DNA from: UBA2970 sp965221075
GTDB taxonomy: Bacteria; Verrucomicrobiota; Verrucomicrobiia; Limisphaerales; AAA164-E04
Length of the DNA: 64,000 nucleotides
Direction: 5' to 3'
NCBI GenBank assembly: GCA_965221075.1
Contig: OZ244865.1
Location: 1,550,001 to 1,614,000 of the forward strand
Part shown: piece by piece, positions 28,819 to 38,438 of the stretch
Layout of the letters: each line of letters begins with the position of its first letter
Position numbering within the stretch: position 1 is the first letter of the stretch
Made by a program: the position numbers and the translations under genes
The notes under the pieces: model-generated
The model's input: only the letters and a program-made list of their open reading frames with translations
Databases searched by the model: none
Told to the model about the DNA's origin: nothing

Positions 28819-30455
28819 CAGTAGCCCCGCTCCATGCCCGTGCTGACCATCCGGGGGGCGCTGCGCCCCAGCTCGGTGCGGCCCTCTCCCAGGATCACCG
28901 CGGTCACCTGGTAGCCTCCGGGCGGGGCGAAGTCGGCGGGCCACTGGGCCACCGCCCGCTGGAAGGAGCCGTAGGTGGAGAACGGCTCGATCCTCCCGGC
29001 GGCCTCCAGGAGGATCGGCCCCCGCACGTCCGACACCCGGAAGAGCACCTGCCCGACCATGGCGCTGCGCAGGGGGGGCATCGCCAGCGTGGCGGTGACC
29101 ATGGGGCGGCCGGGCTGCGTCCATTCGGTGTCGCAGCGCATGGGCATCATCGCCGGGGCGCAGGCGGCCCAGTGGCTCCGCTCCACCTTCTCCACCAGCT
29201 GGATCCGGGCCAGGTTGGCCGGCTGCTGCACCGAGAGGGGCCCTCCGTAGACGAAGTCCCGGTCCACCCGCCCCTGGCCGTCGCTGTAGCAGAGCTCGGC
29301 GTCGAGCCCGATCACCGCTCCGGTCCGGGGCTGGAAGCCGGGGAAGTTGGCCCAGGGGAGGCGGAACTCCACGTCCAGCCCCGCCGGGGTGCGGCGCGCG
29401 GCCACCTCGACTCCCGTCTGGGGGATGGCGTCGAGGTAGCCGGGGCGCAGGCAGAAGCGCGGCTCGATGCGGGTGCCCTCCAGGCCGGTCCAGTAGCAGT
29501 GGACCGCCCCTGCGGTCCATTCGCGGCTGCGGAAGAGCTCGCCCTGGCGGGTGTCGAAGTACCATTCCACCCCGTCGCCCTCCCAGAGGCGGTCACCGGG
29601 GGCGTGGTTGGCCGGGCGGGTGTCGAGGGTGCGCAGGGCCGCGTAGAATGCCGAGCTGTCCCACATGTAGAAGAACTGGGCGGCGCGGTCGTCCAGGTCG
29701 TCCTCGAAGTAACCGATCGGGGTGGCGAAGGCTTGGGAGAACTCCTCCAGGTCGCCATCGATCTCCACCTCGCCGGGAGCCCGGGGAGCCACCCCCCGGA
29801 CCTGGCTCTCCAGGGCCTCCCCGCCGGGCTCCAGGAGGGTGATCCGGATGTCGCGGTAGCGCACCTCTCCGGGCGGACCCGAATGGATCTGCAGGGCGAT
29901 GCGCCCCCCGAGATCGATCTCCGGATCCGGCTCCAGGTAGTCCACCGTCCGCAGCCCGTTTATGTGCAGGGTGATGCGCCTGCCCTGGCAGCGGATGCGG
30001 TAGCGGTTCCAGCCCTCGGGATCGAGGACCTCCTCCACCAGCCGCCGGTCGCAGGTGGCCAGCATCCGCCGCCGGCGGGACTCGTCGTAGAGCCAGCCGG
30101 TGATACCCGGCCCCAGGTCGGCCTGGTAGCCGATCATCTCGTGGCTGCCGGGGACGCGGCGGCTCCGGATCTGGATCCCGGCGTTGGTCGCCTCCCCGGT
30201 GAGCCGGAACTGGAGGCTCAGCTCGAAGTCGCGGTACTCCCGGGTGGTGGCCAGGAACTCGTTGCGGGGGATGGCCTCGTCGAGGCGCCCCCCCACGACG
30301 GCCCCTTCCTCGATGCGGAAGAAGCGCATGCTGCCCTCCCAGCCGCCGAAGGTGGCGCCGTCGAAGAGGCGGATCTCCTCCCCCTGGCAGGGGAGCGGCG
30401 CCAGGGCCAGGGCCAGTCCCAGTCCGGCCCATCTGGGGGGTCTCATGCGGTCCAT
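28818..30455 (-). CDS. secreted DUF1080 (3-keto-disaccharide hydrolase) and CBM9-like protein
   Basis: A 545-residue exported protein. The signal peptide ends near PLPCQGEE. Residues about 25-215 form the DUF1080/3-keto-disaccharide hydrolase lectin-like fold (LFDGATFGGWEG, then IQIRSRRVPG and NRYRIRCQGRRITLHING), a family involved in cleaving 3-keto-glycosides made by oxidoreductases. Residues about 230-440 look like a family 9 carbohydrate-binding domain (a FEDDLDDRAAQFFYMWD-type entry and WEGDGVEWYFDTR). The C-terminal 100 residues are unassigned. It is the first gene of a possible three-gene operon with the phosphohexomutase and the propeller-cupredoxin protein, consistent with use of external sugars. 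Confidence 0.82.
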   Translation of the reverse strand: MDRMRPPRWAGLGLALALAPLPCQGEEIRLFDGATFGGWEGSMRFFRIEEGAVVGGRLDEAIPRNEFLATTREYRDFELSLQFRLTGEATNAGIQIRSRRVPGSHEMIGYQADLGPGITGWLYDESRRRRMLATCDRRLVEEVLDPEGWNRYRIRCQGRRITLHINGLRTVDYLEPDPEIDLGGRIALQIHSGPPGEVRYRDIRITLLEPGGEALESQVRGVAPRAPGEVEIDGDLEEFSQAFATPIGYFEDDLDDRAAQFFYMWDSSAFYAALRTLDTRPANHAPGDRLWEGDGVEWYFDTRQGELFRSREWTAGAVHCYWTGLEGTRIEPRFCLRPGYLDAIPQTGVEVAARRTPAGLDVEFRLPWANFPGFQPRTGAVIGLDAELCYSDGQGRVDRDFVYGGPLSVQQPANLARIQLVEKVERSHWAACAPAMMPMRCDTEWTQPGRPMVTATLAMPPLRSAMVGQVLFRVSDVRGPILLEAAGRIEPFSTYGSFQRAVAQWPADFAPPGGYQVTAVILGEGRTELGRSAPRMVSTGMERGY

Positions 30456-30516
30456 TCTCTTCCAGTCCGGCCGGCGCCTGGCAAGCCAAACCTGGGCCGG
30501 GAGCCGCTGGGAGCGG

Positions 30517-30545
30517 TTGCCTGCGGCGTTTCTCCCGGGTAGGCT
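30517..30545 (+). promoter_or_regulatory. promoter of dus
   Basis: TTGCCT, a 17-base spacer and TAGGCT, 17 bases before the dus ATG. It has the same form as the tRNA-Val and trpS promoters. Confidence 0.6.
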
Positions 30546-30562
30546 CGTGAGCCTCGGTCCGC

Positions 30563-31669
30563 ATGCTGATCCTGGGAAGCCTCGAGCTGCGATCCAACCT
30601 CTTCCTCTCGCCCCTGGCGGGATACACCAACCTGCCCTTCCGGCTCACCATCAGGGAGCTGGGGGGGCTGGACCTGGCCACCACCGACCTGGTCAACGCC
30701 CGATCCCTGCTGGAGCGCAATCCCCGGGCCCTCAAGCTGGTCGAGACCTGCCCCCGGGACCGGCCCCTCTCGGTCCAGCTCTTCGGCAGCGTGCCCGAAG
30801 AGATGCGCGACGCGGCCCTCTTCCTGCAGGAGCGGGGGATCGCCTCGGTGGACATCAACATGGGGTGCCCGGTGCGCAAGGTGTGCCGGACGGGGGGCGG
30901 ATCGGCGATGATGACCCGGCTGGGGGAGACCTCCCGGCTGGTCCGGACCATGGTGGAGGCGCTCTCCATCCCGGTGACCGCCAAGATGCGGCTGGGATGG
31001 GACGCCGGGAGCATCACCGCGCCCGAGCTGGTGCGGGCCCTGGAGGACGCCGGCATCGCCGGGGTGTTCGTCCATGGACGGACCCGGGAGCAGGGCTTCG
31101 AGGGGAAGGTGAGCCTGGAGGGGATCCGCCAGGCGGTCGCCGCGGCCCGGCGCATCCCGGTGATCGGCAACGGGGACGTCACCACCCCCCAGGGAGCCCG
31201 GAGGATGATCGAGTCCACCGGCTGCGCCGGGGTGGGCATCGGGCGCGGCGCCTTCTACAACCCGTGGATCTTCCTGCACGCCCGCCGCTACCTGGAGGAG
31301 GGGATCCTGGAGGAGGAGCCGGACTTTGCGGAGCGGGTGCGGGTGATGCGCAGGCATCTGGGCTGGATGATCGGGGTCTTCGGGGAGGAGCGGGGCTGCC
31401 TCATGTTCCGCAAGGTGGCTCCCTGGTACGCCCGGCGCTTCGGTCCGGCCAAGCCCTTCAACCGCCGGGTGGTCCGCCTCTCCAGCCTGGCGGAGTTCGA
31501 GGAGATCCTCTCGGACTACATCCGGTGGCGCCGGTCCTTCCTCGACCCGCAGGGACGGCTGCTGCCCCGGTTCCGCCCCGGGGCCCTGCAGCCGGACTTC
31601 TCGGAGCAGCCCCCCGCGGTGCGCAAGGGGCGGATCCCGGTGCCCCGGGGTCCGGTGGAGCGGTGGTAG
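30563..31669 (+). CDS. tRNA-dihydrouridine synthase
   Basis: A 368-residue flavoenzyme that reduces uridine to dihydrouridine in the tRNA D-loop, most like the DusB branch. The FMN-barrel start LSPLAGYTNLPFR (about residue 15), the signature INMGCPVRKVCRTGGGSAMM with its catalytic Cys (about residue 100) and the phosphate-binding GNGDV and GIGRGAF motifs are all visible. The C-terminal tail is Pro/Arg-rich. It stops one base before the stop codon of convergent xylB, so no terminator can separate them. Confidence 0.93.
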   Translation: MLILGSLELRSNLFLSPLAGYTNLPFRLTIRELGGLDLATTDLVNARSLLERNPRALKLVETCPRDRPLSVQLFGSVPEEMRDAALFLQERGIASVDINMGCPVRKVCRTGGGSAMMTRLGETSRLVRTMVEALSIPVTAKMRLGWDAGSITAPELVRALEDAGIAGVFVHGRTREQGFEGKVSLEGIRQAVAAARRIPVIGNGDVTTPQGARRMIESTGCAGVGIGRGAFYNPWIFLHARRYLEEGILEEEPDFAERVRVMRRHLGWMIGVFGEERGCLMFRKVAPWYARRFGPAKPFNRRVVRLSSLAEFEEILSDYIRWRRSFLDPQGRLLPRFRPGALQPDFSEQPPAVRKGRIPVPRGPVERW

Positions 31670-31670
31670 G

Positions 31671-33203
31671 CTAGCCCTCCCGAAGGAGGAGGGCCCGGTG
31701 CCGGGAGAAGGCCTTGCGCAGGCCGCGCGAGGCCTCGTCCTGGAGCTCCTGGAGATCGCGGTAGAGGCCGGCCTTGCCGGGATCGGGCCGGGCCCGGCGG
31801 CGGGAGTCCAGCCGGACCATGCTCCGGGCCAGGTCGTCGATGGCGAGATCCTCGCCCTGATGGCGGCGCAGGCACCACATCGCCTGCAGGGCCGCTCCGT
31901 AGGCGGCTCCCTCGGCCGTCCTGAGGGCCGCGACCTCGGCCTGGAATACGTCGGCCAGGATCTGCAGCCACAGCCGGGATCGGGCCCCGCCGCCGGTGGC
32001 CCGGATCTGGCTGGGCGCCACGCCCATCCTGCGCAGCCGCCTCAGCCCGTAGTTCATCCCCAGGGCGACGCCCTCCATCGCCGCCCGGGCATGGCACCCC
32101 GGGGTGGCGGTGGCCTGGCAGACCCCGATCCACACCCCGGTGCCGTCGGGCACGCTGGGCGTGCGCTCCCCCTCCAGGTAGGGGACCAGCAGGAGGCCCC
32201 GGCTGCCGGGAGGCGTCCTGCGCGCGGCCCTCTCGAAGGCGTCCTGGCTCAGCCCGAAGAGATCCCTGGCCAGTCCGGTGGCGGTGGTCACGTTCATGGT
32301 GCACAGCAGGGGGAGCCACCGGTTGGTCGAGTCGCAGAAGCCGGCGATCTCCCCCGACGGATCGATCCGGGGGCGGGAGGAGCAGGCGTAGAGCGTGCCG
32401 CTGGTTCCCAGGCTGGCGGTGAGGATCCCCTCGGCGGTGTTGCCGGTGCCGATGGCTCCCATCATGTTGTCCCCGCCTCCGGCGCTGACCAGGACCTCGG
32501 GGGAGAGGCCCAGCGATCGTGCGGCCCCGGGCTGCAGCGTCCCCATGGGCTGGTCGCTGGGGATCAGGGGAGGGAGAAGCCTCTCCAGCCGGGGATCGAC
32601 GGCCGCGGCCAGCTCCGGGCTCCAGCGGCGCCGGCGCACGTCCATCAGGGCGGTGCCGCTGGCGTCTCCGCACTCCATGGCCTGGCGCCCGGTCAGCCGG
32701 TAGTTGATGTAGTCGTGGGGCAGCAGCACGCTTGCGAGGCGCCGGTAGCTGCCCGGCTCGTGCCGCTTGAGCCAGAGGATCTTCGGAGCGGTGAAGCCGG
32801 GGAGGATGGCGTTGCCCACCAGCCGGATGGCCTTGCGGACGCCTCCCACTCTCTCGGTGATCAGCCGGCACTCCTCCCCGGTGGTGGTGTCGCACCACAG
32901 CTTGGCGGGGCGGATCACCCGGCCCCGGGAGTCCAAGGGGACGAAGCCGTGCTGCTGGCCGCTCACCCCCAGGCAGCGCACCTCGGCGGGCCTGGCCCCG
33001 GCCTGCTTCATGGCCTGGCGCACCGCCTTCCGGCAGGCGGCCATCCAGACCTCGGGATCCTGCTCCTTGGCTCCGGGAGGCAGGCCACCGATCATGGAGT
33101 GGGCCCCGGAGCCGGCGCCCAGGACGCTTCCCCGGCGGAAGTCCACCACCAGGGCCTTGGTGGACTGGGTTCCGCTGTCGACGCCCAGGGCCAGGGATCT
33201 CAC
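31671..33203 (-). CDS. xylB: xylulokinase
   Basis: A 510-residue FGGY-family sugar kinase that phosphorylates D-xylulose. Landmarks: GVDSGTQSTKALVVD at the N-terminus (ATP-binding), VSGQQHGFVPLD (about residue 75, typical of xylulokinases), the family block DASGTALMDVR, SAGGGDNMMGAIGTG and the C-terminal ATGGGARSRLWLQI. The start is a GTG overlapping the TPR gene's stop (GTGA). No xylose isomerase or transporter is present in the window. Confidence 0.92.
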   Translation of the reverse strand: MRSLALGVDSGTQSTKALVVDFRRGSVLGAGSGAHSMIGGLPPGAKEQDPEVWMAACRKAVRQAMKQAGARPAEVRCLGVSGQQHGFVPLDSRGRVIRPAKLWCDTTTGEECRLITERVGGVRKAIRLVGNAILPGFTAPKILWLKRHEPGSYRRLASVLLPHDYINYRLTGRQAMECGDASGTALMDVRRRRWSPELAAAVDPRLERLLPPLIPSDQPMGTLQPGAARSLGLSPEVLVSAGGGDNMMGAIGTGNTAEGILTASLGTSGTLYACSSRPRIDPSGEIAGFCDSTNRWLPLLCTMNVTTATGLARDLFGLSQDAFERAARRTPPGSRGLLLVPYLEGERTPSVPDGTGVWIGVCQATATPGCHARAAMEGVALGMNYGLRRLRRMGVAPSQIRATGGGARSRLWLQILADVFQAEVAALRTAEGAAYGAALQAMWCLRRHQGEDLAIDDLARSMVRLDSRRRARPDPGKAGLYRDLQELQDEASRGLRKAFSRHRALLLREG

Positions 33204-34066
33204 GGCACGGGGGCGGGCTTCTGCTTCCGGGCGAGGTGGACCCGGGCCACCTCGCCCATGTACCCGTTTTCCCGGTAGGCCTGGGCGGCCTTGCGCAGGT
33301 AGCCCAGGGCGGGCTCCTCCTCCCCGTGGATCTCGTGGTGGAGCCCCAGGTAGAGGTGGGCGTAGAACATCCGGCGCCCCAGGACCCGGACGTCCTCGCG
33401 CTCCCGGTTGGCCCTCTCCAGCACCGCCTCCTTCCCCCCCTTCCCCGAGAACAGGGCCAGGATCTCGGCCATCGGCACGCGGGGGTCCTGGCCAACCGGC
33501 AGAAGCTCCCGCCCGGCGGCCTCGAGGCCCAGGGCCTTGGCGGTGCAGAGGTAGTGCCAGACGGCGTTCTCCACGTCGGCGGGATTGACCGGCCTGTGGG
33601 CCTCGAAGATCTCCTTCCCCTCGAGGTACCGGCCGGCGTAGTAGTAGGAGATGCCGAGCTGCCAGTGGTGGGGGCGGCGCTGCGGCTCCAGCTCCAGAAC
33701 CTTCTCGAAGTCGGCCACCGAGAGAGCGAACTCGCCCAGCTTGAAGCGCTCCTCCCCCCGGCGCTGCCAGGCGTCGGCCGATGCTGGATCCAGCTCGATG
33801 GCCCGGGTGAGGTCGGCGACGGCCTCCCGGTGCTCCCTGCGGTGCTGGCGGATGTAGCCCCGGGCCAGGTGGTAGCTGGCGCGGCCAGGCTCGGCCTCGA
33901 TGGCCCGGGTGGCCAGCTCCAGGGCCTCGCCGATCTTGCCGGCGTTGAAGGCCGAGATGGTCCTCCGGTGGAGATCCGCGGCATCCTCCTGGGCCAGGAG
34001 GGGGGGCAGGACCGCGAGGGAGGCCAGCAAGGGGGCCCATGGGATGGCGGAGCGCAGCGGGATCAT
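33200..34066 (-). CDS. secreted TPR protein
   Basis: A 288-residue exported protein. The signal peptide is about residues 1-25 (PLLASLAVLPPLLAQ). At least three TPR units follow (HRRTISAFNAGKIGEALELATRAIEAEP, and the repeat units after it) up to about residue 150. The C-terminal half (AVWHYLCTAKALGLEAAGRE, then YAHLYLGLHHEIHGE) is like the helical ends of NlpI/BamD-type lipoproteins. Its role is unknown. Being first in a coupled pair with a cytoplasmic kinase gives no obvious functional link. Confidence 0.8.
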   Translation of the reverse strand: MIPLRSAIPWAPLLASLAVLPPLLAQEDAADLHRRTISAFNAGKIGEALELATRAIEAEPGRASYHLARGYIRQHRREHREAVADLTRAIELDPASADAWQRRGEERFKLGEFALSVADFEKVLELEPQRRPHHWQLGISYYYAGRYLEGKEIFEAHRPVNPADVENAVWHYLCTAKALGLEAAGRELLPVGQDPRVPMAEILALFSGKGGKEAVLERANREREDVRVLGRRMFYAHLYLGLHHEIHGEEEPALGYLRKAAQAYRENGYMGEVARVHLARKQKPAPVP

Positions 34067-34080
34067 TCCGGAAGGAGCCC

Positions 34081-34109
34081 AGCCTAGCCGTCCGCCAGGG
34101 AGCCCGCAA
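34081..34109 (-). promoter_or_regulatory. promoter of the TPR-xylB operon
   Basis: On the minus strand, TTGCGG, a 17-base spacer and TAGGCT end 14 bases before the TPR gene's ATG. Confidence 0.55.
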
Positions 34110-34147
34110 ACCAAACTCGGATTTGACAACAGGAAGCCTCTGGCGCA

Positions 34148-36964
34148 ATGGATCCCCCCATGCCTTCCTCGCTTGAGGCCCGGATCGCCGCGGCCCTGGG
34201 ACTGCTCCTCGCCTGCCTTCCGGGCGATCTCCACGGCTCTCCCCGTGTTCCCGGCGCGGAAAGGCTCTCCGCTTCGCCCGACGCCTCTTCGGAGCTGCTG
34301 GGCGAGGTCCTGATCGGGGAGCTGTCCTGCGTCCGGTGCCACCAGTCGGACTCGCCGCGGCTGCGCATGGCCCAGGCTCCGGATCTCTCCCGCATCGGGT
34401 CCCGGGCCACCCCCGCCTTCCTGCGCAGCTATCTCGCCTCCCCCCATGCGGCCCGGGAGGGGGCGCTGATGCCCGACCTGCTCCATTCCCGCGCTCCGTC
34501 CGACCGCGACCGGGCGGTGGAGGAGCTGGTCCATTTCCTGGTCTCCCTGGACGGCCCCATGCCTCCCCCCGAGTCGGGAGGCACCCAGCGCGAGCTGGAG
34601 TGGGGCCAGGAGCTGTTCCATTCGGTGGGATGCGTCGCCTGCCACGGCCCCCAGGAGGGGGAGGCCGTAGGGGAGGAGTACGTCTCCCTTCCCGATCTTG
34701 CGGCCAAGACCACCATCGACTCCCTGAGCCGGTTCCTGCTCGATCCCCACAGCGCGCGTCCGGCCGGACGCATGCCCTCCCTGTGGCTGGAGGAGGACGA
34801 GGCGCGCGCCATCTCGGTCTACCTGCTGCGGCGGCAGCTCGACGCCCCCGGGGTCAGGGACGGTCCGCCGGTCTCCGTCCCGGGGCTGGAGGTCGAGTAC
34901 TACGAGCTGGACTCCGTAGGCAGACTGCCGGACTTCTCCGAGCTGGAGCCGGTCCGCAAGGGGGATGTCGAGAGCGTGACCCTGGAGACGCCCTTCGAGC
35001 GGCGCTCCAACAACTTCGCCTTGCGGTTCCTCGGGGAGCTTAGGCTGGAGGAGGGGGGCAGCTACGAGTTCGCCACCATCTCCGACGACGGAAGCCTGCT
35101 GATCATCGACGGGGAGGAGGTGGTTGACAACGACGGGACCCACGGAATGCAGAGCCGCCAGGGCCGGATCGATCTGGCGTCCGGGAGCCACAGCTTCGAG
35201 CTGCAGTACTTCAACGCCGGCGGTCCGCACGGCCTGGTTCTGAGATGGCGGCGCGACGGCCAGGAAGGCCCGCCCCGCCAGGTGCCCGAGTCGGTCTTCT
35301 ACCGGACCGGAGGGCTGCCCATGGAGCCTGCCGGATACCGCGGCTTCGCGGTCGATCCCCTGAAGGCGGAGGCGGGGCGCCTCGCCTTCCGGGAGGCGGG
35401 CTGCGCCTCCTGCCACCAGCTCGAGGGCCACTCCTCGGCTCTCTCGGCCAGGCCTCTCTCCGAGCTCGACGCCTCCGCCGGGTGCCTGGCGAGCCCGGTG
35501 CGGGCGGGGCTGCCCGACTACCGGCTGGACGAGCGCCAGCGGGGGTGGATCCGGGCGGCCCTGGATCAGGGGCAGGCGCTCTCGTCGGCCCGCGCCCCCG
35601 CCGATGCGGTGCGGCAGCAGATGGCGGCCTACAACTGCTACGCGTGCCACGACCGGGACGGCATCGGAGGAGCGGCCGAGGAGCTGGCCAACGAGTTCTT
35701 CGGCACCTTCAGCGAGATCGACCTGGGAGACGAGGGCCGCATACCGCCCAACCTGCAGCATGCCGGATCCAAGCTGAAGCCCGAGGCGCTGGAGAGCATC
35801 CTCGTATCCCGGGACCTGCACGTCAGGGACTACATGAAAGTGCGAATGCCCCGCTTCGGCATCGGCGATCCCGCCGCCCTGGCCGACGCCTTCGTCCAGG
35901 CCGAGAAGGACCGGATCGCCCCCACCGAGTGGACCTTCCGGGAGGAGGACGTGGCGGTGGGCCGGCAGTTCGTGGGCACCAACAGGGGCTTCGCCTGCAT
36001 CACCTGCCACAACATCGCCGGGCAGGAGGCCCTGGCCATCCCCGGCGTCGACATAGCCTCCGCCTACGACCGGCTCAACCGCGAGTGGTTCGAGCAGTTC
36101 ATGCTCGACCCGGGGCGGTTCATCCCCCGCACCCGCATGCCCCAGTTCTGGCCCGGCGGATTCTCCCTCTTCCAGGATGTCCACGGCGGCGACGCCACCA
36201 GGCAGATCCAGTCTGTGTGGGCCTATCTCTCCCTGGGCAACGCGCTGCCCCTTCCAGAGGGGATAGTGGTCGAGGGCGGGGCCCGCATGGAGATCGTCCC
36301 AATGGCGGAGGTGGTGGTCCACCGCACCTTCATGGAGGGAGCGGGGCCCAGGGCGATCCTGGCCGGCTACCCCGAGCGCGTCAACGCGGCCTTCGACGGC
36401 AACGTGGTCCGCCTGGCCAAGATCTGGCGAGGGCGCTTCTTCGACCAGTCCGGAGTGGAGAGCGGGCGCACCGACGCTTTCCTGGGGCCTCTGGGCGAGG
36501 ACGTTCTGGACATGCCTCCCGGCCCCGCGTTCGCCCAGCTGGACTCTCCCGAGGCTCCCTGGCCGGCCGCCAGTCTGGAATCCCGCGACCTGGGGGGGGA
36601 TTTCCTGGGCTACTTCCTGGACGACGACGGCAGGCCGGTGTTCCGCTACCGGCTGGGGGGCGTCGAGATCCGGGAGACTCCCGTTCCGGTGCTACGTCCC
36701 GGAGGCGGCACCCTGCGCCGCAGCTTCCGGCTGGAGGGCGATGCCCGGGGGAGCCTGCACCTGCTGGCCGCCCAGGGAGATTCGGTCGAGGCCCTGGCCG
36801 GGGAGAACGCCTGGCGGGTGGGGGAGGAGTACGACATCCGGATCGAGGGGAGCCCCCCGCCCCGCTCCTTGCGGCGCTCCTCCGGAGGGCAGCAGCAGGT
36901 GCTGGTGCCGGTCGCTCTGGATGCCGAAGGGAGGGCCGGGATAGAGATCTGGATCCAATGGTAG
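34148..36964 (+). CDS. secreted pentahaem cytochrome with PA14 domain
   Basis: A 938-residue exported c-type cytochrome. After a signal peptide (ALGLLLACLPGDLHG) there are five CxxCH motifs: CVRCH (about residue 60), CVACH (about 162), CASCH (about 421), CYACH (about 500) and CITCH (about 620). Between the second and third lies a PA14 carbohydrate-binding-type domain (about 245-375), recognisable from EYYEL, SDDGSLLIIDGEEVVDNDGTH and GLVLRWRRDG. The last 200 residues are beta-rich and unassigned. PVC bacteria often join cytochrome domains to sugar-binding or propeller domains; the likely role is electron uptake from a periplasmic dehydrogenase acting on a bound glycan. The next gene, 10 bases downstream, encodes a propeller that could be that partner. 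Confidence 0.85.
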   Translation: MDPPMPSSLEARIAAALGLLLACLPGDLHGSPRVPGAERLSASPDASSELLGEVLIGELSCVRCHQSDSPRLRMAQAPDLSRIGSRATPAFLRSYLASPHAAREGALMPDLLHSRAPSDRDRAVEELVHFLVSLDGPMPPPESGGTQRELEWGQELFHSVGCVACHGPQEGEAVGEEYVSLPDLAAKTTIDSLSRFLLDPHSARPAGRMPSLWLEEDEARAISVYLLRRQLDAPGVRDGPPVSVPGLEVEYYELDSVGRLPDFSELEPVRKGDVESVTLETPFERRSNNFALRFLGELRLEEGGSYEFATISDDGSLLIIDGEEVVDNDGTHGMQSRQGRIDLASGSHSFELQYFNAGGPHGLVLRWRRDGQEGPPRQVPESVFYRTGGLPMEPAGYRGFAVDPLKAEAGRLAFREAGCASCHQLEGHSSALSARPLSELDASAGCLASPVRAGLPDYRLDERQRGWIRAALDQGQALSSARAPADAVRQQMAAYNCYACHDRDGIGGAAEELANEFFGTFSEIDLGDEGRIPPNLQHAGSKLKPEALESILVSRDLHVRDYMKVRMPRFGIGDPAALADAFVQAEKDRIAPTEWTFREEDVAVGRQFVGTNRGFACITCHNIAGQEALAIPGVDIASAYDRLNREWFEQFMLDPGRFIPRTRMPQFWPGGFSLFQDVHGGDATRQIQSVWAYLSLGNALPLPEGIVVEGGARMEIVPMAEVVVHRTFMEGAGPRAILAGYPERVNAAFDGNVVRLAKIWRGRFFDQSGVESGRTDAFLGPLGEDVLDMPPGPAFAQLDSPEAPWPAASLESRDLGGDFLGYFLDDDGRPVFRYRLGGVEIRETPVPVLRPGGGTLRRSFRLEGDARGSLHLLAAQGDSVEALAGENAWRVGEEYDIRIEGSPPPRSLRRSSGGQQQVLVPVALDAEGRAGIEIWIQW

Positions 36965-36974
36965 GGAGAGGCTG

Positions 36975-38438
36975 ATGAGAACCTTGAGAGCTCTGCTTCC
37001 GATTTTCGCCCTGGGCGCGGCCTGGGCGGCCGAGGAGTCCGACTACTACCGCATCGTCACCCTGCCCACCGAGGACCTCCGGATGGAGGTTGGGGCCATG
37101 GCCCTCCTGGAGGACGGCCGGATGATGGTGGGGACCCGCACCGGGGAGATCTACATCCTGGAGAACGCCTACGGGGATCCCGAGGAGGTGGTCTACAGGC
37201 TCTGGGCCCGGGGCCTGGCCCAGCCCCTGGGGCTGGTGGAGCACGACGGCTGGATCTGGACCGCCCAGCGGGGGGAGCTGACCCGCATCAAGGACAGCGA
37301 CGGGGACGGCGTGGCCGACGTCTTCGAGACGGTCTGCGACGACTGGGAGATCAGCGGCAACTACCACGAGTACAACTTCGGCCCCCGCCTGGGACCCGGC
37401 GGGCACTTCTGGGTCACCACCAACAAGCCCTTCGGGAGGGAGCCCTACGGCAGGGCCCACTGGCGCGGCTGGGCGGTGAGGATCGATCCCGCCACCGGGA
37501 GGATGCAGCCGGTGAGCGCCGGGCTGCGCTCTCCGGCCGGGGTGGAGGACAGCCCCTGGGGGGACATGTTCTACACCGACAACCAGGGCGAGTGGTGCAA
37601 CGCCTCCAAGCTCTCGCACCTGGAGTTCGGGGACTTCCACGGCCACCCCCACGGCCTGATCACCAAGGAGATGGCCGGGCCGCCCTTCAGCAGCATCCCC
37701 CAGCCCGAGTCGGGAGCCTTCATGAAGGACATGCACCTCGTGGATCCCTCCTTCAAGATGCCGGCCGTGTGGTTCCCCTACGACAAGATGGGCAAGAGCC
37801 CCAGCGGCCTCAAGTGGGACCTGACCGGGGGAAGCTTCGGCCCCTTCGCCGGCCAGCTCTTTGTGGCGGACCAGCACCACGCCAGCGTGATGCGGGTGGC
37901 GCTGGAACGGGTCGAGGGCCACTGGCAGGGAGCCTGCATCCGGTTCCGAGAGGGCATGCAGTGCGGGATCATCCGCATCTGCTTCGGCCAGGACGGCTCC
38001 CTATTCGTGGGCCAGTCCAACGCCGGATGGGGCGGGCGCGGCAACCGCCCCTGGGGGATCCAGCGGCTGGTGTGGACCGGGGAGGTGCCGGTCGAGATCC
38101 ACGACGTCCAGGCCATGCCCAACGGCTTCCGCCTCTCCTTCACCCGGGAGATGGATCCCCAGGCCCTGGGAGATCCGGCCAACTACTCGGGGGAGAGCTA
38201 CACATACCGCCTGCGCAGCAACTACGGCGGGCCCGAGGAGGAGAAGCGCGACCTGAAGGTGGTCCGGGCCCTGGTCGCCCAGGACGCACGCAGCGTGGAG
38301 CTTGCGATCGAGCCGTTCCGACCGGGATTCGTCCACGAGCTGCATCTGAAGGGCATGGCCAGCAGCGACGGCGTGGAGCTGCTCCACCCGCAGTTCTACT
38401 ACACCCTGGTCAAGATACCCCGCACCTTCGCCAACTGA
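36975..38438 (+). CDS. secreted propeller protein, sorbosone/glucose dehydrogenase-like
   Basis: A 487-residue exported protein with signal peptide LRALLPIFALGAAWA. The body is a six-bladed-propeller-like sequence of the soluble quinoprotein dehydrogenase/PVC dehydrogenase type, with MALLEDGRMMVGTRTGEIYIL blades, a calcium-like DSDGDGVAD loop, NYHEYNFGPRLGPGGHFWV and DNQGEWCNASKL. It lacks any CxxCH, so electrons would pass to a separate carrier; the five-haem protein encoded immediately upstream is the obvious candidate. The stop overlaps the next gene's ATG (TGATG). Substrate and cofactor are not readable. Confidence 0.83.
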   Translation: MRTLRALLPIFALGAAWAAEESDYYRIVTLPTEDLRMEVGAMALLEDGRMMVGTRTGEIYILENAYGDPEEVVYRLWARGLAQPLGLVEHDGWIWTAQRGELTRIKDSDGDGVADVFETVCDDWEISGNYHEYNFGPRLGPGGHFWVTTNKPFGREPYGRAHWRGWAVRIDPATGRMQPVSAGLRSPAGVEDSPWGDMFYTDNQGEWCNASKLSHLEFGDFHGHPHGLITKEMAGPPFSSIPQPESGAFMKDMHLVDPSFKMPAVWFPYDKMGKSPSGLKWDLTGGSFGPFAGQLFVADQHHASVMRVALERVEGHWQGACIRFREGMQCGIIRICFGQDGSLFVGQSNAGWGGRGNRPWGIQRLVWTGEVPVEIHDVQAMPNGFRLSFTREMDPQALGDPANYSGESYTYRLRSNYGGPEEEKRDLKVVRALVAQDARSVELAIEPFRPGFVHELHLKGMASSDGVELLHPQFYYTLVKIPRTFAN